Shown: positions 1 to 11,362, counted from the first letter of the stretch. The stretch: 64,000 nucleotides of DNA from Sphaerisporangium album (GCF_003323745.1 NZ_QOIL01000005.1:310001-374000); one strand, 5' to 3'. Translations and numbers: made by a program. The notes: a model not told the origin generated them from the letters alone.

Positions 1-612
1 GTCGAAGGTCGCCTTGTCGGCGGGGTGGTCGTTGGACGGGAACCAGGTCTTGGCGCCGTTGGGCTCGCTGGTGACGAACGCGCCGTCCTTGGTGGGGATG
101 AACCCGTACGTGCCGAGGTTGGATGAGTTGCGCACAGGGTCCGGCTTGCCGGCGTAGTCGACGGCGACCTCGAACGACGACCCCTTGGCGATCGTCGTGG
201 CCGGGCTCACGGTCAGCTCGTCTCCCTCACGGGCGAAGGTCGCGGGCCTGCCGTCGACGGTCACCCTGCGGACGGTGAAGCCGTGCAGGTCGAGGTTGAA
301 CCGCGAGAGGTTCTGGACGGCCTTCGCCGAGACGCTCGTCACGCCGGAAAGGTTCTTGGTCGGCGGGTCGTAGGCCAGTTTGAGCCCGTAGTGGGCGACG
401 TCATAGCCGCCGTTGCCGTCCGTCGGGAAGTCCGGGTCGCCGATGCCCGCCGCGCCGATCGAGCCGTCGGCGCCGGACACTTGGGTGCCGTTGGGCGCGG
501 AGGCCGCCGAAGGGGGCATCGTCGCGCCGTTCGAGGGGGCGCAGGCACCGGTTCCGAGGAGGGTGGCCGACAGGACGGCCGTCGTCAGCCGCTTGGGCCG
601 CAAGAGCTGCAT
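1..612 (-). CDS. M1 family zinc metallopeptidase (aminopeptidase N-like), N-terminal part only
   Basis: Runs off the left edge; 204 N-terminal codons are present. A basic start (MQLLRPKRL), a hydrophobic stretch and Cys at about residue 25 (LLGTGAC) suggest a lipoprotein signal, though the lipobox is not ideal. The mature part, from about residue 58 (GGYDVAHYGLKLAY) through a beta-rich stretch, matches the N-terminal saddle domain of M1 peptidases; the HExxH zinc site would lie beyond the window. An in-frame ATG at 645 overlaps the stop of the upstream RDD gene as TGATG, so the start could be 11 codons earlier and translation coupled to that gene. The start at 612 gives the cleaner signal peptide. 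Family assignment is fairly sure; substrate is unknown. Confidence 0.75.
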   Translation of the reverse strand, partial: MQLLRPKRLTTAVLSATLLGTGACAPSNGATMPPSAASAPNGTQVSGADGSIGAAGIGDPDFPTDGNGGYDVAHYGLKLAYDPPTKNLSGVTSVSAKAVQNLSRFNLDLHGFTVRRVTVDGRPATFAREGDELTVSPATTIAKGSSFEVAVDYAGKPDPVRNSSNLGTYGFIPTKDGAFVTSEPNGAKTWFPSNDHPADKATFD

Positions 613-644
613 GTCCCGCAGCCTACGCGAGAAAGCGCAGGTCA

Positions 645-1184
645 TCAGGCATCTACGACGATGGTAGAGGCGGCTTTGTCATGCAAAGCCTGCTTCTTTC
701 CGTCGAAGAGAATCCACAAAACGTCCAGCAGACCGAGGCAACACACCACGCTGAAGATGCCGTACAGGGCCTCTCGGACAGCCGCCTGCCCGGCCGTCAC
801 CGGCTCCTGGGTCGGGTCCTGCACGACCCGCAGCCGCATCAGCTTCTTGCCGACCGTCTGGCCGCGCCAGAAGGCGGTCAGCAGCCAGTAGTAGAGGAAC
901 CAGACCAGCCCCAGCAGGAACCCGTTGCCCGTGTGGACGGCGGTCAGGTCCCCGCCGGGTCCGCGTTCCAGCGCCGTGACCGAGAACGGCGAGGTGAGCA
1001 CCCCCACGATGACCAGGTCGATCACGCCCGCGACCAGGCGCCTCACCCGGCCGCCGAGCGGCGCCGCCCGGCGTCCGTACGGTGGGTCGTCGGCACCGTA
1101 GCCGTACGGCGGGGTGTGGCCGCCGTACGGGGACTCGCCAGGTGGTGGCCCTCCGTACGGCGGCCCGGTCCCGGGTGATCCCAT
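645..1184 (-). CDS. RDD family membrane protein with PPYG-repeat N-terminus
   Basis: 179 residues. The first 40 are Pro/Gly/Tyr-rich with repeated PPYG motifs, as is common for cytoplasmic tails of actinobacterial RDD proteins. The RDD domain follows: an Arg-rich start (GGRVRRLVAGVIDLVIVG), a second hydrophobic segment around residues 88-104, the typical GQTVGKKLMRLRVVQ stretch and a third membrane segment near residues 140-158. RDD proteins are small multi-pass membrane proteins, some implicated in ion transport; the role of this one is unknown. ATG start. Its stop overlaps a possible start of the downstream M1 peptidase, so the two may be co-transcribed. Confidence 0.85.
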   Translation of the reverse strand: MGSPGTGPPYGGPPPGESPYGGHTPPYGYGADDPPYGRRAAPLGGRVRRLVAGVIDLVIVGVLTSPFSVTALERGPGGDLTAVHTGNGFLLGLVWFLYYWLLTAFWRGQTVGKKLMRLRVVQDPTQEPVTAGQAAVREALYGIFSVVCCLGLLDVLWILFDGKKQALHDKAASTIVVDA

Positions 1185-1304
1185 GAGCGGTTGATCACCA
1201 GGCGGCGCTCACCGCAAAGCCGGGGTCGCGCAAAGAACGATCACAGGTTGCGGCGCGGTCTCCAGCGGTCAGGCGTCGCCGCGGCGGGCGTGCCAGCCGG
1301 ATGG

Positions 1305-2988
<1,684 letters not shown>

Positions 2989-3243
2989 TCCGGGGGCGCC
3001 GGCGTCCGCCACAGGTTTCCGAGGCCCGACGTTTCGGACGAAGTCGTGGCAATCAGCATGCGCCGCCCGTACCGATGCCGGGTAACCAGGAGCGTCTCCC
3101 ATGCATCCACCTGGAAATCTGCGAGCCTGTTCATACAGAGATCGACCGGTCACTCGACGCGCCGGACATCGGTGTTTATGGTTTATCGTGGACGATCCGC
3201 CCAGCTCACGGGGGTAGCTGAGCCGCAGATCGGGGGGAACGCC

Positions 3244-5397
3244 GTGCGGGACGCAGAGAAGAAGCGCCGGCCGAGGCGCCGTCTTCTCCACCGATTTCTC
3301 GTTGTGGGTGGCGTGGCCATCCTCGGAGTCGTCGGGCTGCTCGCGCTCGCGTGGTTCCTCACGCCGATTCCGGACACGACCCAGAAGCTGGCCACCGCTC
3401 AGGGGTCGCTGTACTACTACCGCGACGGTAAGACGGTGCTGGCCCGGGAGGGCGTCAACCGCAAGAACGTTCCGCTCGACAAGGTGCCCGTCGCGGTGCG
3501 TGACGCGGTCATATCCATTGAGAACCGGACTTTTTACCAGGACCGGGGCGTCTCCCTCCAAGGGACGGCGCGGGCCATGTGGTCGACGTTCACCGGCGGT
3601 CAGGTCCAGGGCGGCTCGACGATCACCCAGCAGCTCGTCCGCAACTACTACAGCGGGCTGGGCCAGGAGCGGTCGGCGGTCCGCAAGCTCAAAGAGATCA
3701 TGATCTCCCTGAAGGTCGACCAGTCCAAGTCCAAGTCCTGGGTCCTGGAGCAGTACCTCAACACGATCTATTTCGGCCGCGGCGCCTACGGCATCCAGGC
3801 GGCCGCGCAGGCGTACTTCGGCAGGGACGTCGACAAGCTGACCCCGTCCCAGGGCGCCTACCTCGCCGCCGTGATCCAGCAGCCGTCGCGGTTCGCCAAC
3901 CCCAAGGGCGCCGACCTGGACGCGGTCAGGGCGCGCTGGCGGACCGTCGTGGACGCGATGGTGCGGACCCGGGCGATCACCCCCGCGCAGGCCGCCGACA
4001 TGGCCTTCCCCACGCTCGCCAAGCAGAGGAACCTGCTGTCGGTCACCGGGCAGAAGGGCTACATCCTCGCCCAGGTGCAGGCCGAGCTGAACCGCCGGGG
4101 CTACTCCGACGAGGACATCCAGCAGGGCGGCCTGAAGATCACCACGACGTTCGACAAGAGGCTCATGGGGATCGCCGCGCGGGCCGTCACCGACACCCTG
4201 CCCGACGGCACCTCCGGCAAGGTGCGCACCGGCCTCGCCGCCGTCGACCCGAACACGGGCGAGGTCGTCGCCTTCTACGGCGGCAGGGACCCGTCCAACC
4301 AGTACGACAACGCGTTCTCGGCGAAGGTCCAGGCCGGGTCCACCTTCAAGCCGTACACGCTCGCCGCGGCGCTGGAGAACGGCTTCGACCTCAACACCCT
4401 GGTCGAGGGCAACTCGCCGATCCGCGTCGCCTCCGCCAGGGACCCGATCCCGAACTCGGGCGGCGCGTCCTACGGCTCGGCCATCGACCTCGTCGAGGCC
4501 ACCCGCGACTCGGTGAACACCGCCTTCGTCGACCTCGCCCAGAAGGTCGGGCTGAAGAAGGTCGCCCAGGCCGCCGAGGCGGCGGGCATCCCGGCGGCGC
4601 AGATCGCCAAGCAGAAGGACTACCCCACCTTCCCGCTCGGCACGGCGTCGGTCAGCGCCGTCCAGCAGGCGTCCGGGTTCGGCACGTTCGCGGCCGGTGG
4701 GCTGCACCGCGACGCGCACGTCATCCGCTCGGTGACCGACGCCCAGGGGCACACCAGCAAGTTCACCGCCAAGGGCGAGCGCGCCTACAGCGAGAGCACC
4801 GCCGCCGACGCGACGTACGCCCTGCGGCAGGTGGTCGAGGGCGGCACGGGCACCGCCGCGCGGCTGTACGACCGTCCCGTCGCGGGCAAGACCGGCACCA
4901 GCGATTCCTCCAGCTCGGTCTGGTTCGTCGGGTACACCCCGCAGCTCGCCACCGCGGTGAACATGTTCCGCGACGACAACAAGACCGTCAGCGTTCCCGG
5001 GTACGGCGCGTTGTTCGGGGGGTCGCTGCCGACGCAGGTCTGGCGGGCCTTCATGTCCGAGGCCATGGTAGGCAAGCCGGTGAAGGACTTCCCGGCGTCG
5101 TCCTACGAGCAGCAGTACAACGACTGGTACGGCGGCTGGGCCGACAACGGCAACGGCTGGGGGAGCAACAACGGCGACGCCGGGTTCAAGAACCGCCGCC
5201 CCGACAAGGCGCCGCGCGACGGCCGGCCCACCACGGCCCCCGACGACTCCCCGACGACCGACCCGGGCCCGTCCTCGCCCCCCGACGACCACGGCGGCGG
5301 CCCCACCGCCCCCGGCCCCGGCCCCGACGACCCGGACGGGCAGATCCCGCCCCCGGACCAGCCGCCCCCGGTGGAAACCCCGCCCCCACCCGGCTAG
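3244..5397 (+). CDS. Class A penicillin-binding protein (bifunctional transglycosylase/transpeptidase)
   Basis: Polymerises and cross-links peptidoglycan at the outer face of the membrane. 717 residues from a GTG start preceded by GGGGGGAAC. Order: basic cytoplasmic tail, membrane anchor (about residues 18-39), GT51 transglycosylase domain with the catalytic Glu93 motif ([12 protein letters not shown]), GGSTITQQ (123-130) and [18 protein letters not shown] (171-188), then a transpeptidase domain with Ser366-x-x-Lys369 (GSTFK), Ser423-Val-Asn425 and Lys549-Thr-Gly551. The last 95 residues are Trp/Gly/Asn-rich and then Pro/Asp-rich, probably an extracytoplasmic low-complexity tail. His of the usual ExxFxxHxG is replaced by Gln-Asp, as often seen. 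Its stop overlaps the stop of the convergent DUF255 gene. Confidence 0.95.
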   Translation: MRDAEKKRRPRRRLLHRFLVVGGVAILGVVGLLALAWFLTPIPDTTQKLATAQGSLYYYRDGKTVLAREGVNRKNVPLDKVPVAVRDAVISIENRTFYQDRGVSLQGTARAMWSTFTGGQVQGGSTITQQLVRNYYSGLGQERSAVRKLKEIMISLKVDQSKSKSWVLEQYLNTIYFGRGAYGIQAAAQAYFGRDVDKLTPSQGAYLAAVIQQPSRFANPKGADLDAVRARWRTVVDAMVRTRAITPAQAADMAFPTLAKQRNLLSVTGQKGYILAQVQAELNRRGYSDEDIQQGGLKITTTFDKRLMGIAARAVTDTLPDGTSGKVRTGLAAVDPNTGEVVAFYGGRDPSNQYDNAFSAKVQAGSTFKPYTLAAALENGFDLNTLVEGNSPIRVASARDPIPNSGGASYGSAIDLVEATRDSVNTAFVDLAQKVGLKKVAQAAEAAGIPAAQIAKQKDYPTFPLGTASVSAVQQASGFGTFAAGGLHRDAHVIRSVTDAQGHTSKFTAKGERAYSESTAADATYALRQVVEGGTGTAARLYDRPVAGKTGTSDSSSSVWFVGYTPQLATAVNMFRDDNKTVSVPGYGALFGGSLPTQVWRAFMSEAMVGKPVKDFPASSYEQQYNDWYGGWADNGNGWGSNNGDAGFKNRRPDKAPRDGRPTTAPDDSPTTDPGPSSPPDDHGGGPTAPGPGPDDPDGQIPPPDQPPPVETPPPPG

Positions 5398-7364
5398 GGG
5401 GCCGCCGAGGCGCGGAGCTCGCGGGTCAGGTCGGACGGGGTCGTCACGGGGAGGCGGCAGGTGAAGGCGCGGCAGACGTAGGCCGCGGGTTCGCCGCCGA
5501 CCAGGCCGCGCCCGCGCATCAGGGGCACGTCGCCGTCGCCGAGGGCGACCACAGTGCCCGGGACGCCCGCCATGAGCGCGGCCCGCTGCAGCGCGGCCGT
5601 CCGGGGATCGTCCACGGGACCGCTGATCGCGACCTCCGGCGGCCCCGACAGCACGGCCTCGGCCACCGCCAGGCCCCACCCGGCGAACCGGGCGTGCCGC
5701 TCTGCCAGCACCGACACCGCGCCGATGGCGGCCTCCGCGGCCTCGCGGTGCCGCGCCGAGCCGGTCAGCGCGGCGTACGACAACAGCGCCCCCGCCGCCG
5801 CGAACTGCCCGGACGGGGTGGCGTTGTCGGTCGGGTCCGCGGGACGCTGGAACAGCCGCTCGCCGTCGTCCGCGGTGTCGAAGAAGCCTCCCGAGCCGTC
5901 GGGGAACCGCTCCAGCACGGTGTCCAGCAGGGCGCCGGCCCGCTCGAACCAGCGCGCCTCGCCCGTGACGCCGTACAACGTGAGGAACCCCTCGGCGACG
6001 TCGGCGTAGTCCTCCAGAACCCCGGCGTTGGGGCCCACGCGGCCGTCCCGCGAGGTGCGCGCCAGGCGCGCCCCGTCGATGTGCACGCGGTCGAGCAGCT
6101 CGGCGGCCTCACGGGCCGCGCCCACCAGGTCGGGACGGCCGAACAGCGCCCCCGCCTCGGCCAGTGCGGCGACGGCGAGCCCGTTCCAGGCCGCCACCAC
6201 CTTGTCGTCCCTGCCGGGACGGACGCGGGCGGCGCGGGCGGTCAGCAGCTCGGCGCGCACGTCGTCGAACGCCGCGCGGTCGCCGGGGTCGGCCGGCAGT
6301 CGCAGCACCGACGTGCCGTGCTCGAAGGTGCCCTCGGCGGTCACGCCGAACATCGACGCCGCCCACGCCCCGCGCTCCTCGCCGAGGACCTCGGCGAGCT
6401 GGGCGGGCGTCCAGACGTAGAACCGGCCCTCCTCGCCCTCGCTGTCGGCGTCGAGCGCGGAGGCGAAGCCGCCCTCGGGGGTGCGCATCTCGCGCAGAAG
6501 CCACTCGGCCGTCTCCAGCGCCACGCGCCGCGCCAGGGGAGACCCGCCGGCCCGCCACCAGTGCGCGTAGACCCGCAGCAGCAGCGCGTTGTCGTACAGC
6601 ATCTTCTCGAAGTGGGGGACGACCCACGCGGCGTCCACGCTGTAACGGGCGAAACCACCGCCGAGCTGGTCGTAGATGCCGCCCCTGGCCATCGCCTCCA
6701 GCGTCCGGCCCGCCATGTCCACGGCCTCGGGAGTGCCGTGGCGAAGCAGGAACTCCAGCACCATGGACGGCGGGAACTTGGGCGCCGCCCCGAACCCGCC
6801 GCGCGCGGCGTCGAAGCCGCGGGCCAGGTCGCGCACGGCCTCCTCGGTGACGCGCCGCGTGGGCGCGGGGCCCGGGGGCAGCGCGGAGACCTGGGCGAGC
6901 GCCTCGACGACCTGGGCCCCCTGCGCCAGCACGGCGTCACGCTCGCGGGCCCACGCCTGGGACACGCCCGTCAGCAGCCGCTGGAACTGCTGCCGGGGGA
7001 AGTAGGTGCCCGCGTAGAACGGGTGGCCCGCCGGGGTCGCGAACACCGTCATCGGCCAGCCGCCTTGGCCGGTCATGGCCGTGGTGGCGCTCATGTAGAC
7101 CGCGTCCACATCGGGACGTTCCTCGCGGTCGATCTTGACGTTGACGAACAGCTCGTTCATCAGGCGCGCCGTCGCGGCGTCCTCGAAAGACTCGTGGGCC
7201 ATGACATGGCACCAGTGGCACGCGGAGTAGCCGACCGAGACCAGCAGCGGCACGTCCCGGCGCCGCGCCTCGGCGAAGGCCTCCTCGCCCCACGGGAACC
7301 AGTCGACCGGGTTGCCGGCGTGCTGGAGCAGGTAGGGGCTCGTCGCGTCCTTCAAGCGGTTCAT
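5394..7364 (-). CDS. DUF255 thioredoxin-fold protein (YyaL/SPATA20 family)
   Basis: 656 residues, the family's usual length. An N-terminal thioredoxin-like DUF255 domain carries the pair Cys49-His-Trp-Cys52 ([14 protein letters not shown]), followed by KIDREERPD and GGWPMTVF, both hallmarks. The rest is an alpha/alpha-toroid like that of glycosidase-type six-hairpin proteins (for example [15 protein letters not shown] and [11 protein letters not shown]). The biochemical role is not established for the family; a redox or carbohydrate-related role is guessed from the folds. ATG at 7364 with GGGAGG upstream. It converges on the PBP gene, the two stop codons sharing CTAG (5394-5397). From memory, M. 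tuberculosis has a related gene close to mca, which fits the synteny here. Confidence 0.9.
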   Translation of the reverse strand: MNRLKDATSPYLLQHAGNPVDWFPWGEEAFAEARRRDVPLLVSVGYSACHWCHVMAHESFEDAATARLMNELFVNVKIDREERPDVDAVYMSATTAMTGQGGWPMTVFATPAGHPFYAGTYFPRQQFQRLLTGVSQAWARERDAVLAQGAQVVEALAQVSALPPGPAPTRRVTEEAVRDLARGFDAARGGFGAAPKFPPSMVLEFLLRHGTPEAVDMAGRTLEAMARGGIYDQLGGGFARYSVDAAWVVPHFEKMLYDNALLLRVYAHWWRAGGSPLARRVALETAEWLLREMRTPEGGFASALDADSEGEEGRFYVWTPAQLAEVLGEERGAWAASMFGVTAEGTFEHGTSVLRLPADPGDRAAFDDVRAELLTARAARVRPGRDDKVVAAWNGLAVAALAEAGALFGRPDLVGAAREAAELLDRVHIDGARLARTSRDGRVGPNAGVLEDYADVAEGFLTLYGVTGEARWFERAGALLDTVLERFPDGSGGFFDTADDGERLFQRPADPTDNATPSGQFAAAGALLSYAALTGSARHREAAEAAIGAVSVLAERHARFAGWGLAVAEAVLSGPPEVAISGPVDDPRTAALQRAALMAGVPGTVVALGDGDVPLMRGRGLVGGEPAAYVCRAFTCRLPVTTPSDLTRELRASAAP

Positions 7365-7496
7365 CAGACCTCCCCCGCGTACGCGCCCGCGTACGCCCGG
7401 ATGACCGGCGGCGCGCCCGTCACGCGCCGTGCCCGCACCGTCGTTCCAACCCTAGCCGGGGCCCCCGACGGAAAATCCCGAGCGACTCAGGCGCTT
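7365..7496. other. Gene-free spacer upstream of the DUF255 gene
   Basis: First part of a 351-bp gap between divergent genes (DUF255 to the left, M28 peptidase to the right). No open frame with a plausible ribosome site is seen. The Shine-Dalgarno sequence of the DUF255 gene lies at its left edge. The remainder of the gap holds the short repeats and the palindrome listed separately. Confidence 0.5.
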
Positions 7497-7588
7497 CTCA
7501 GGCACCGGCCCTCCGGAACCGGCTCAGGCACGGGCTCTCCGGTACCGGCTCAGGCACGGGTTCTCAGGCACGGGCTCTCCCGCACCGG
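7497..7588 (+). repeat. Imperfect tandem repeats, 26-bp unit
   Basis: Units beginning CTCAGGCAC start at 7497, 7523, 7549 and 7563. Three are 26 bp long (CTCAGGCACGGGCTCTCC plus an ACCGG ending); the one at 7549 is cut to 14 bp. They lie between two divergent genes and contain no obvious hairpin. This looks like local slippage expansion; no function can be assigned. Confidence 0.8.
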
Positions 7589-7651
7589 CCGGGCCGGGCC
7601 CGCGCGTGGATGGCCGGACGAGGCCGTGACACTTCCCGGATCGTTGATCAC

Positions 7652-7675
7652 GGATTACCTTCCAGGGAGTAATCC
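7652..7675. promoter_or_regulatory. Inverted repeat upstream of the M28 peptidase gene
   Basis: Perfect 7-bp arms GGATTAC and GTAATCC separated by 10 bp, 41 bp upstream of the ATG of the aminopeptidase gene. Geometry fits a dimeric repressor operator or a 5'-UTR hairpin; which of these is unknown. Confidence 0.4.
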
Positions 7676-7715
7676 CTCGGGGTACCTCATATCGCTGGTT
7701 TCTAGGAGAAGCTTG

Positions 7716-9275
7716 ATGCGAAACACCCTCCGCAGAGGGCTCGGCGTCGCCACCGCGACCACGGCCCTCGTGCTCCCCCTGGTGTGGGCCGGTCCGGCCG
7801 ACGCCGGATCAGATCCCGACATCGCCGGATTAGCCCGTACGATCTCCGCGCCCGGGGTCGAGAAGCACATGCGGAAACTGCAAGAGATCGCCAACGCCAA
7901 CGGCGGCACCCGCGCCGCCGGGACGCCCGGTCACGTCGCGTCCCGCGATTACGTGGCGGCGCAGCTCAAGAAGGCCGGCTACAAGGTGACACTGCAGTCG
8001 TTCCCCTTCGACTTCTTCGAGGAGAAGTCGACCGCCACACTCCAGCGGATCTCCCCGGATCCGAAGGTCTACACCCCGACCCCGCCCGACAACGGCTCCC
8101 TCGGCGACTTCGCCACCATGACCTACTCGGGTTCCGGAGACGTCACCGCACCCCTGCAGAAGGTCGACCTGGTGCTCCCGCCCGCGCCGACGCCCAGCTC
8201 CACGTCCGGATGCGAGGCGGGCGACTTCGCCGGGTTCACCCCGGGCAACATCGCCCTGCTCCAGCGCGGCACCTGCACCTTCCAGGTGAAGGCGGCGAAC
8301 GCCCAGGCCGCGGGCGCCAGGGGCGTCATCATCTTCAACGAGGGACAGCCGGGGCGGACCGAGACCAACCAGGGCACGCTGGGCGACTCCAGCGTCACGA
8401 TCCCGGTGGTGAGCGCGAGCTTCGCCGTCGGTGAGGAACTGGCCGCGCCCGCCTCGTCCGTCGTCCGGCTCAAGACGGACACGATCAGCGAGCGGCGCAC
8501 CACGCAGAACGTGATCGCCGACTCACGGTGGGGCGACCCGAACAAGGTGGTCCAGCTCGGGGCGCACCTGGACAGCGTCCTGGCCGGGCCCGGCATCAAC
8601 GACAACGGGTCGGGCAGCGCGGCGATCCTGGAGATCGCCTCCAAGATCGGCTTCCTGCCGACCAAGAACAAGCTGCGGTTCTCGTTCTGGAGCGCCGAGG
8701 AGCTCGGCCTGCTCGGGTCGGAGTACTACGTCGCCAACCTGTCCGCCGCGGACAAGGCCAAGACGAAGCTCTACCTCAACTTCGACATGGTCGCCTCGCC
8801 GAACTATGCGCTGAAGATCTACGACGGCGACGACTCCGACGCCACCGGCTCGCCCGCGGGCCCGGCCGGATCCGACGAGATCGAGAAACTCTTCGAGAAG
8901 TACTTCGACACCCTGCGCCAGGGCCACGTGGGCACCGACTTCGACGGCCGCTCCGACTACGGCCCGTTCATCGACGCCGGCATCCCCGCCGGAGGCCTGT
9001 TCACCGGAGCCGAGGGCATCAAGACGCCGGCCGAGCAGGCGCTGTTCGGCGGCACCGCCGGGGTCGCGTACGACTCCTGCTACCACCAGTCCTGCGACAC
9101 CATCGCCAACGTCAACAGCAAGGCCCTGGCGCTGAACACCGGCGCCATCGCCACCGCCGCGCTGGTGTACGCGTTCAGCTCCGACCTGCCCGGCCCCGAC
9201 ACCAGGCCGGCCACCGCGGCGCGCACCGCCGCGCCTCCCGCCCACGTGCACGCGCACGGCGGATCGGCCGGCTAA
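7716..9275 (+). CDS. Secreted M28 family aminopeptidase with PA domain
   Basis: 519 residues with a classical signal peptide (MRNTLRRGLG, hydrophobic core to about residue 26, cleavage near ADA-GSD). A protease-associated (PA) insert spans roughly residues 130-245, with two Cys (166, 187) likely disulfide-bonded. The M28 zinc ligands are visible: His284 (GAHLDS), Asp296 (GINDNGSG), catalytic Glu328 with Glu329 (SAEELGLLGS), Asp357 (NFDMVAS) and His457 (CYHQSCD). The family releases N-terminal amino acids, as in Streptomyces griseus aminopeptidase. ATG at 7716 behind TAGGAGAAGC. The end is Ala/His-rich. A perfect hairpin follows 31 bp after the stop, so it is probably transcribed alone. Confidence 0.95.
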   Translation: MRNTLRRGLGVATATTALVLPLVWAGPADAGSDPDIAGLARTISAPGVEKHMRKLQEIANANGGTRAAGTPGHVASRDYVAAQLKKAGYKVTLQSFPFDFFEEKSTATLQRISPDPKVYTPTPPDNGSLGDFATMTYSGSGDVTAPLQKVDLVLPPAPTPSSTSGCEAGDFAGFTPGNIALLQRGTCTFQVKAANAQAAGARGVIIFNEGQPGRTETNQGTLGDSSVTIPVVSASFAVGEELAAPASSVVRLKTDTISERRTTQNVIADSRWGDPNKVVQLGAHLDSVLAGPGINDNGSGSAAILEIASKIGFLPTKNKLRFSFWSAEELGLLGSEYYVANLSAADKAKTKLYLNFDMVASPNYALKIYDGDDSDATGSPAGPAGSDEIEKLFEKYFDTLRQGHVGTDFDGRSDYGPFIDAGIPAGGLFTGAEGIKTPAEQALFGGTAGVAYDSCYHQSCDTIANVNSKALALNTGAIATAALVYAFSSDLPGPDTRPATAARTAAPPAHVHAHGGSAG

Positions 9276-9306
9276 GTCGGCTGGGCAGGACCTGCCCGGG
9301 TGGGCC

Positions 9307-9345
9307 GTGTGGCCGGGCGCTCTCACGTCGAGCGCCCGGCCACAC
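9307..9345 (+). terminator. Strong hairpin after the M28 gene
   Basis: Perfect 15-bp stem GTGTGGCCGGGCGCT / AGCGCCCGGCCACAC around a 9-nt loop. No T-run follows, as is usual for terminators in very high-GC actinobacteria. Confidence 0.8.
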
Positions 9346-9488
9346 CGGTTCTCCGGACGGATCGTTCTCAGGCTTCAGATGATCGGGCAGCGCTCGCCGG
9401 GGACCGTGAGCGAGGCCCTGGCATGGAAGACGGCGCCCGCTCCATGGCGGCGCGCCGTCCTCAGAAGGTCTCGGGATCGCGGGGGCGG

Positions 9489-9578
9489 TCAGCCGGCGGT
9501 GACCATGAGGGCGATGCCGATCAACACGACGATGGGGATCAGCCACATGACGGCCTCGATCGCGAACTCTTTGTACAT
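9489..9578 (-). CDS. 29-residue predicted membrane micro-protein
   Basis: Reads MYKEFAIEAVMWLIPIVVLI and then GIALMVTAG, stop. A GGGAG motif lies 13 nt upstream of the ATG. One hydrophobic segment covers residues 10-27, so a single-span membrane peptide with a short acidic/basic N-terminus is predicted. It stands between the terminator of the M28 gene and the end of the deaminase gene, on the same strand as the latter with 181 bp between. I do not recognise a family. Support is the clean start and stop, the coherent membrane segment and the ribosome site; without conservation data it stays tentative. Confidence 0.5.
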   Translation of the reverse strand: MYKEFAIEAVMWLIPIVVLIGIALMVTAG

Positions 9579-9759
9579 CCTGGCACTACTCCCTTGCGAT
9601 GATCTGTCAGGCCGCGAATGGCTCTATGCAGCTTAACGGCATGACACCGATGCCAAGGAAGGGCTGGTCAGCGCCGCCCGGCCGCCACGACCGTCCGATC
9701 CCCCACCTGAAACAGCCGCCAAGGCCGGGCGTGAGGACCGTCTGGCGCCGCAGGCCAGG

Positions 9760-10284
9760 TCACTTCTTGAAGAGGTGGGCGTTCACCTCGCGGGCGGCCG
9801 CTGTCAGCTCGGGGAACCGGGTGACCCGGACGCCTGCCGCTTCGAGGGTTTCGGTGCCGGTGCAGTCGGCGAAGAGGGTGGGTTCCTGCCAGGCGAAGAC
9901 GACGCGGGGGATGCCCGCGGCGAGGATCAGGGTGGTGCAGGTTCGGGGGCGGGACGCGCGGGTGGTGCAGGGCTCCAGGGAGGTGTAGATCGTGGCCGTG
10001 GCGAGGCGGGGGTCGCCGGGGGAGAGCTTGGCCAGGGCGGCTTCCTCGGCGTGGTCGTGGGGGGTGGTCTCCCGCGAGTAGCCGGTGGCGAGGACGTCGC
10101 CGTCCGCGCTCACGATGAGCGAGCCTACGGCGTACGCGGTGAACGATCTCGGGCAGCGGCGGGAGAGTTCTATGCACTCGTTCAGCCACCGGAGGTCGGC
10201 CTCGGTGTCGGCCTCGGTGTCGGGCTCGGTGTCGGGCTCGGTGTCGGGCTTGGGGTGCTTCGCGGGGACCGGTTCGTTCGTCAT
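9760..10284 (-). CDS. Cytidine/deoxycytidylate deaminase-like protein (RibD N-domain type)
   Basis: 174 residues. The zinc site is complete: His78-Ala-Glu80 (HDHAEEAALAK) and Pro105-Cys106 with Cys116 (EPCTTRASRPRTC). This spacing is that of the RibD deaminase domain, which acts on the pyrimidine ring in riboflavin synthesis, or of related tailoring enzymes. The N-terminus holds a PDTE/ADTE repeat (residues 13-30) encoded by tandem 12-bp repeats at about 10196-10250, so its length may vary. The ATG overlaps the TGA of the reductase gene upstream (ATGA). Together the two genes make a split RibD in reverse domain order. Whether they serve riboflavin or a natural-product pathway cannot be told. 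Confidence 0.85.
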   Translation of the reverse strand: MTNEPVPAKHPKPDTEPDTEPDTEADTEADLRWLNECIELSRRCPRSFTAYAVGSLIVSADGDVLATGYSRETTPHDHAEEAALAKLSPGDPRLATATIYTSLEPCTTRASRPRTCTTLILAAGIPRVVFAWQEPTLFADCTGTETLEAAGVRVTRFPELTAAAREVNAHLFKK

Positions 10285-11036
10285 CGGGGCTCGTCCGGGA
10301 GGTGAGGTGGCTCCGACGGTATCGAGGGCGCGGTGGGGAGGTAGCGGAGGAGGACGACGTCGCCGATGGGGCGGGTTTCTGCGAGGCGCAGGGGGTTGGC
10401 CGGGTTGTGTGGGAACGCGCCGTCGGTGATGAAGCGGGCGGCCCGGGAGTCGCCGACGAAGAAGGGGGCGATGACGAGGTGAAGTTCGTCGACCAGGCCC
10501 GAGGTGAGGAAGAGGGTGTGGACGGCCTGGCCGCCTTCGACCATGAGGCGGGTCACGCCACGGGCCGAGAGATCGGAGAGCACGGCGGGGAGGTCCAGGG
10601 GGTCGCCGGCGTCGACGATGGTGGCGACGCCGGACAGGCGGTCGCGGGCCTTGTCGGCGCAGGGGCTGGTGGCGTACACGATCTTCTCGACGTCGCCGAG
10701 GGAGAAGAAGCGGCGGCCCGGGTCCAGGTCGGCGTCGCGGGTGATGGTGACCTTGAGGGGTGTCTCGGTGAGCCCTCGGAGGACGCGGTCCGCCCGCCGG
10801 GACGGGGAGCGTACGAGCAGCCGGGGGTCGTCCGCCCGGATCGTCCCGGCGCCCACGAGGATGGCGTCACAGCCGGCCCGGACCTCGTCGACGCGGTCGA
10901 AGTCGGCCTCGTTGGACAGCGCGAGCGGCGTGTCCGAGGCGTCGTCGATGTAGCCGTCGATCGACATCGCGACGGACAGCAGGACGTATGGGCGCTTCGC
11001 CAACCGAGGACCTCCATGACGGATGCCTTCCATCAT
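10281..11036 (-). CDS. RibD C-terminal/dihydrofolate reductase-like reductase
   Basis: 251 residues as drawn from ATG 11036. The motifs RPYVLLSVAMSIDGYIDD, RAGCDAILVGAGTIRADDPRL and VEGGQAVHTLFL are those of the NADPH-dependent 5-amino-6-(5-phosphoribosylamino)uracil reductase family. A TTG at 11003 with GGAGG 7 nt upstream would remove 11 residues and give the usual family N-terminus, so it may be the true start. It overlaps the downstream deaminase gene by 4 bp and the products probably act together, on a riboflavin-type intermediate. The C-terminal 20 residues are Pro-rich and not conserved. Confidence 0.85.
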   Translation of the reverse strand: MMEGIRHGGPRLAKRPYVLLSVAMSIDGYIDDASDTPLALSNEADFDRVDEVRAGCDAILVGAGTIRADDPRLLVRSPSRRADRVLRGLTETPLKVTITRDADLDPGRRFFSLGDVEKIVYATSPCADKARDRLSGVATIVDAGDPLDLPAVLSDLSARGVTRLMVEGGQAVHTLFLTSGLVDELHLVIAPFFVGDSRAARFITDGAFPHNPANPLRLAETRPIGDVVLLRYLPTAPSIPSEPPHLPDEPR

Positions 11037-11362
11037 GGACCGTTCGGGGGCCGGCGGAACATCTGACCCGCTGTGCCCCTGGCTGTTGATCTTTGGGCGC
11101 GCGCCGGATCAGTGCGGCGTCCCGAACGTACGCCCGGGCGGTCGCCGTAGTGGGCGCCGGTTTCGCCGTCGTGCCTTCTCGCCGCCGCGGCGCCTGGTTA
11201 AGGCTGGTGCGGGGCGGGCGGGGGTGGCGAGTTGAAGGCGTGGGGGGGCTCCGCCGGTGTCCTTTCTCGGGGTTGCGGCGCCTGATTGGGGCCGGAGCGG
11301 GTGAGGGGGTAGCGGCCGAGGGCGAGGGGGTGGGCTATCGGCCGAGGTGGCGGTGTGGGCCG
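11037..11362. other. Gene-free spacer upstream of the reductase gene
   Basis: No credible coding region or RNA gene seen. It is G-rich on the plus strand and presumably includes the promoter of the reductase-deaminase pair near its left end. It runs directly into the hairpin array. Confidence 0.5.

Noticed and set aside
3579-7700. Very long open frame on the plus strand running through the PBP gene and antisense to the DUF255 gene
   Set aside because: High GC keeps off-frames free of stops. The protein is Arg/Pro/Gly-rich without domains, while the real frames show complete catalytic motifs. Only its last part (from 7716) is a true gene.
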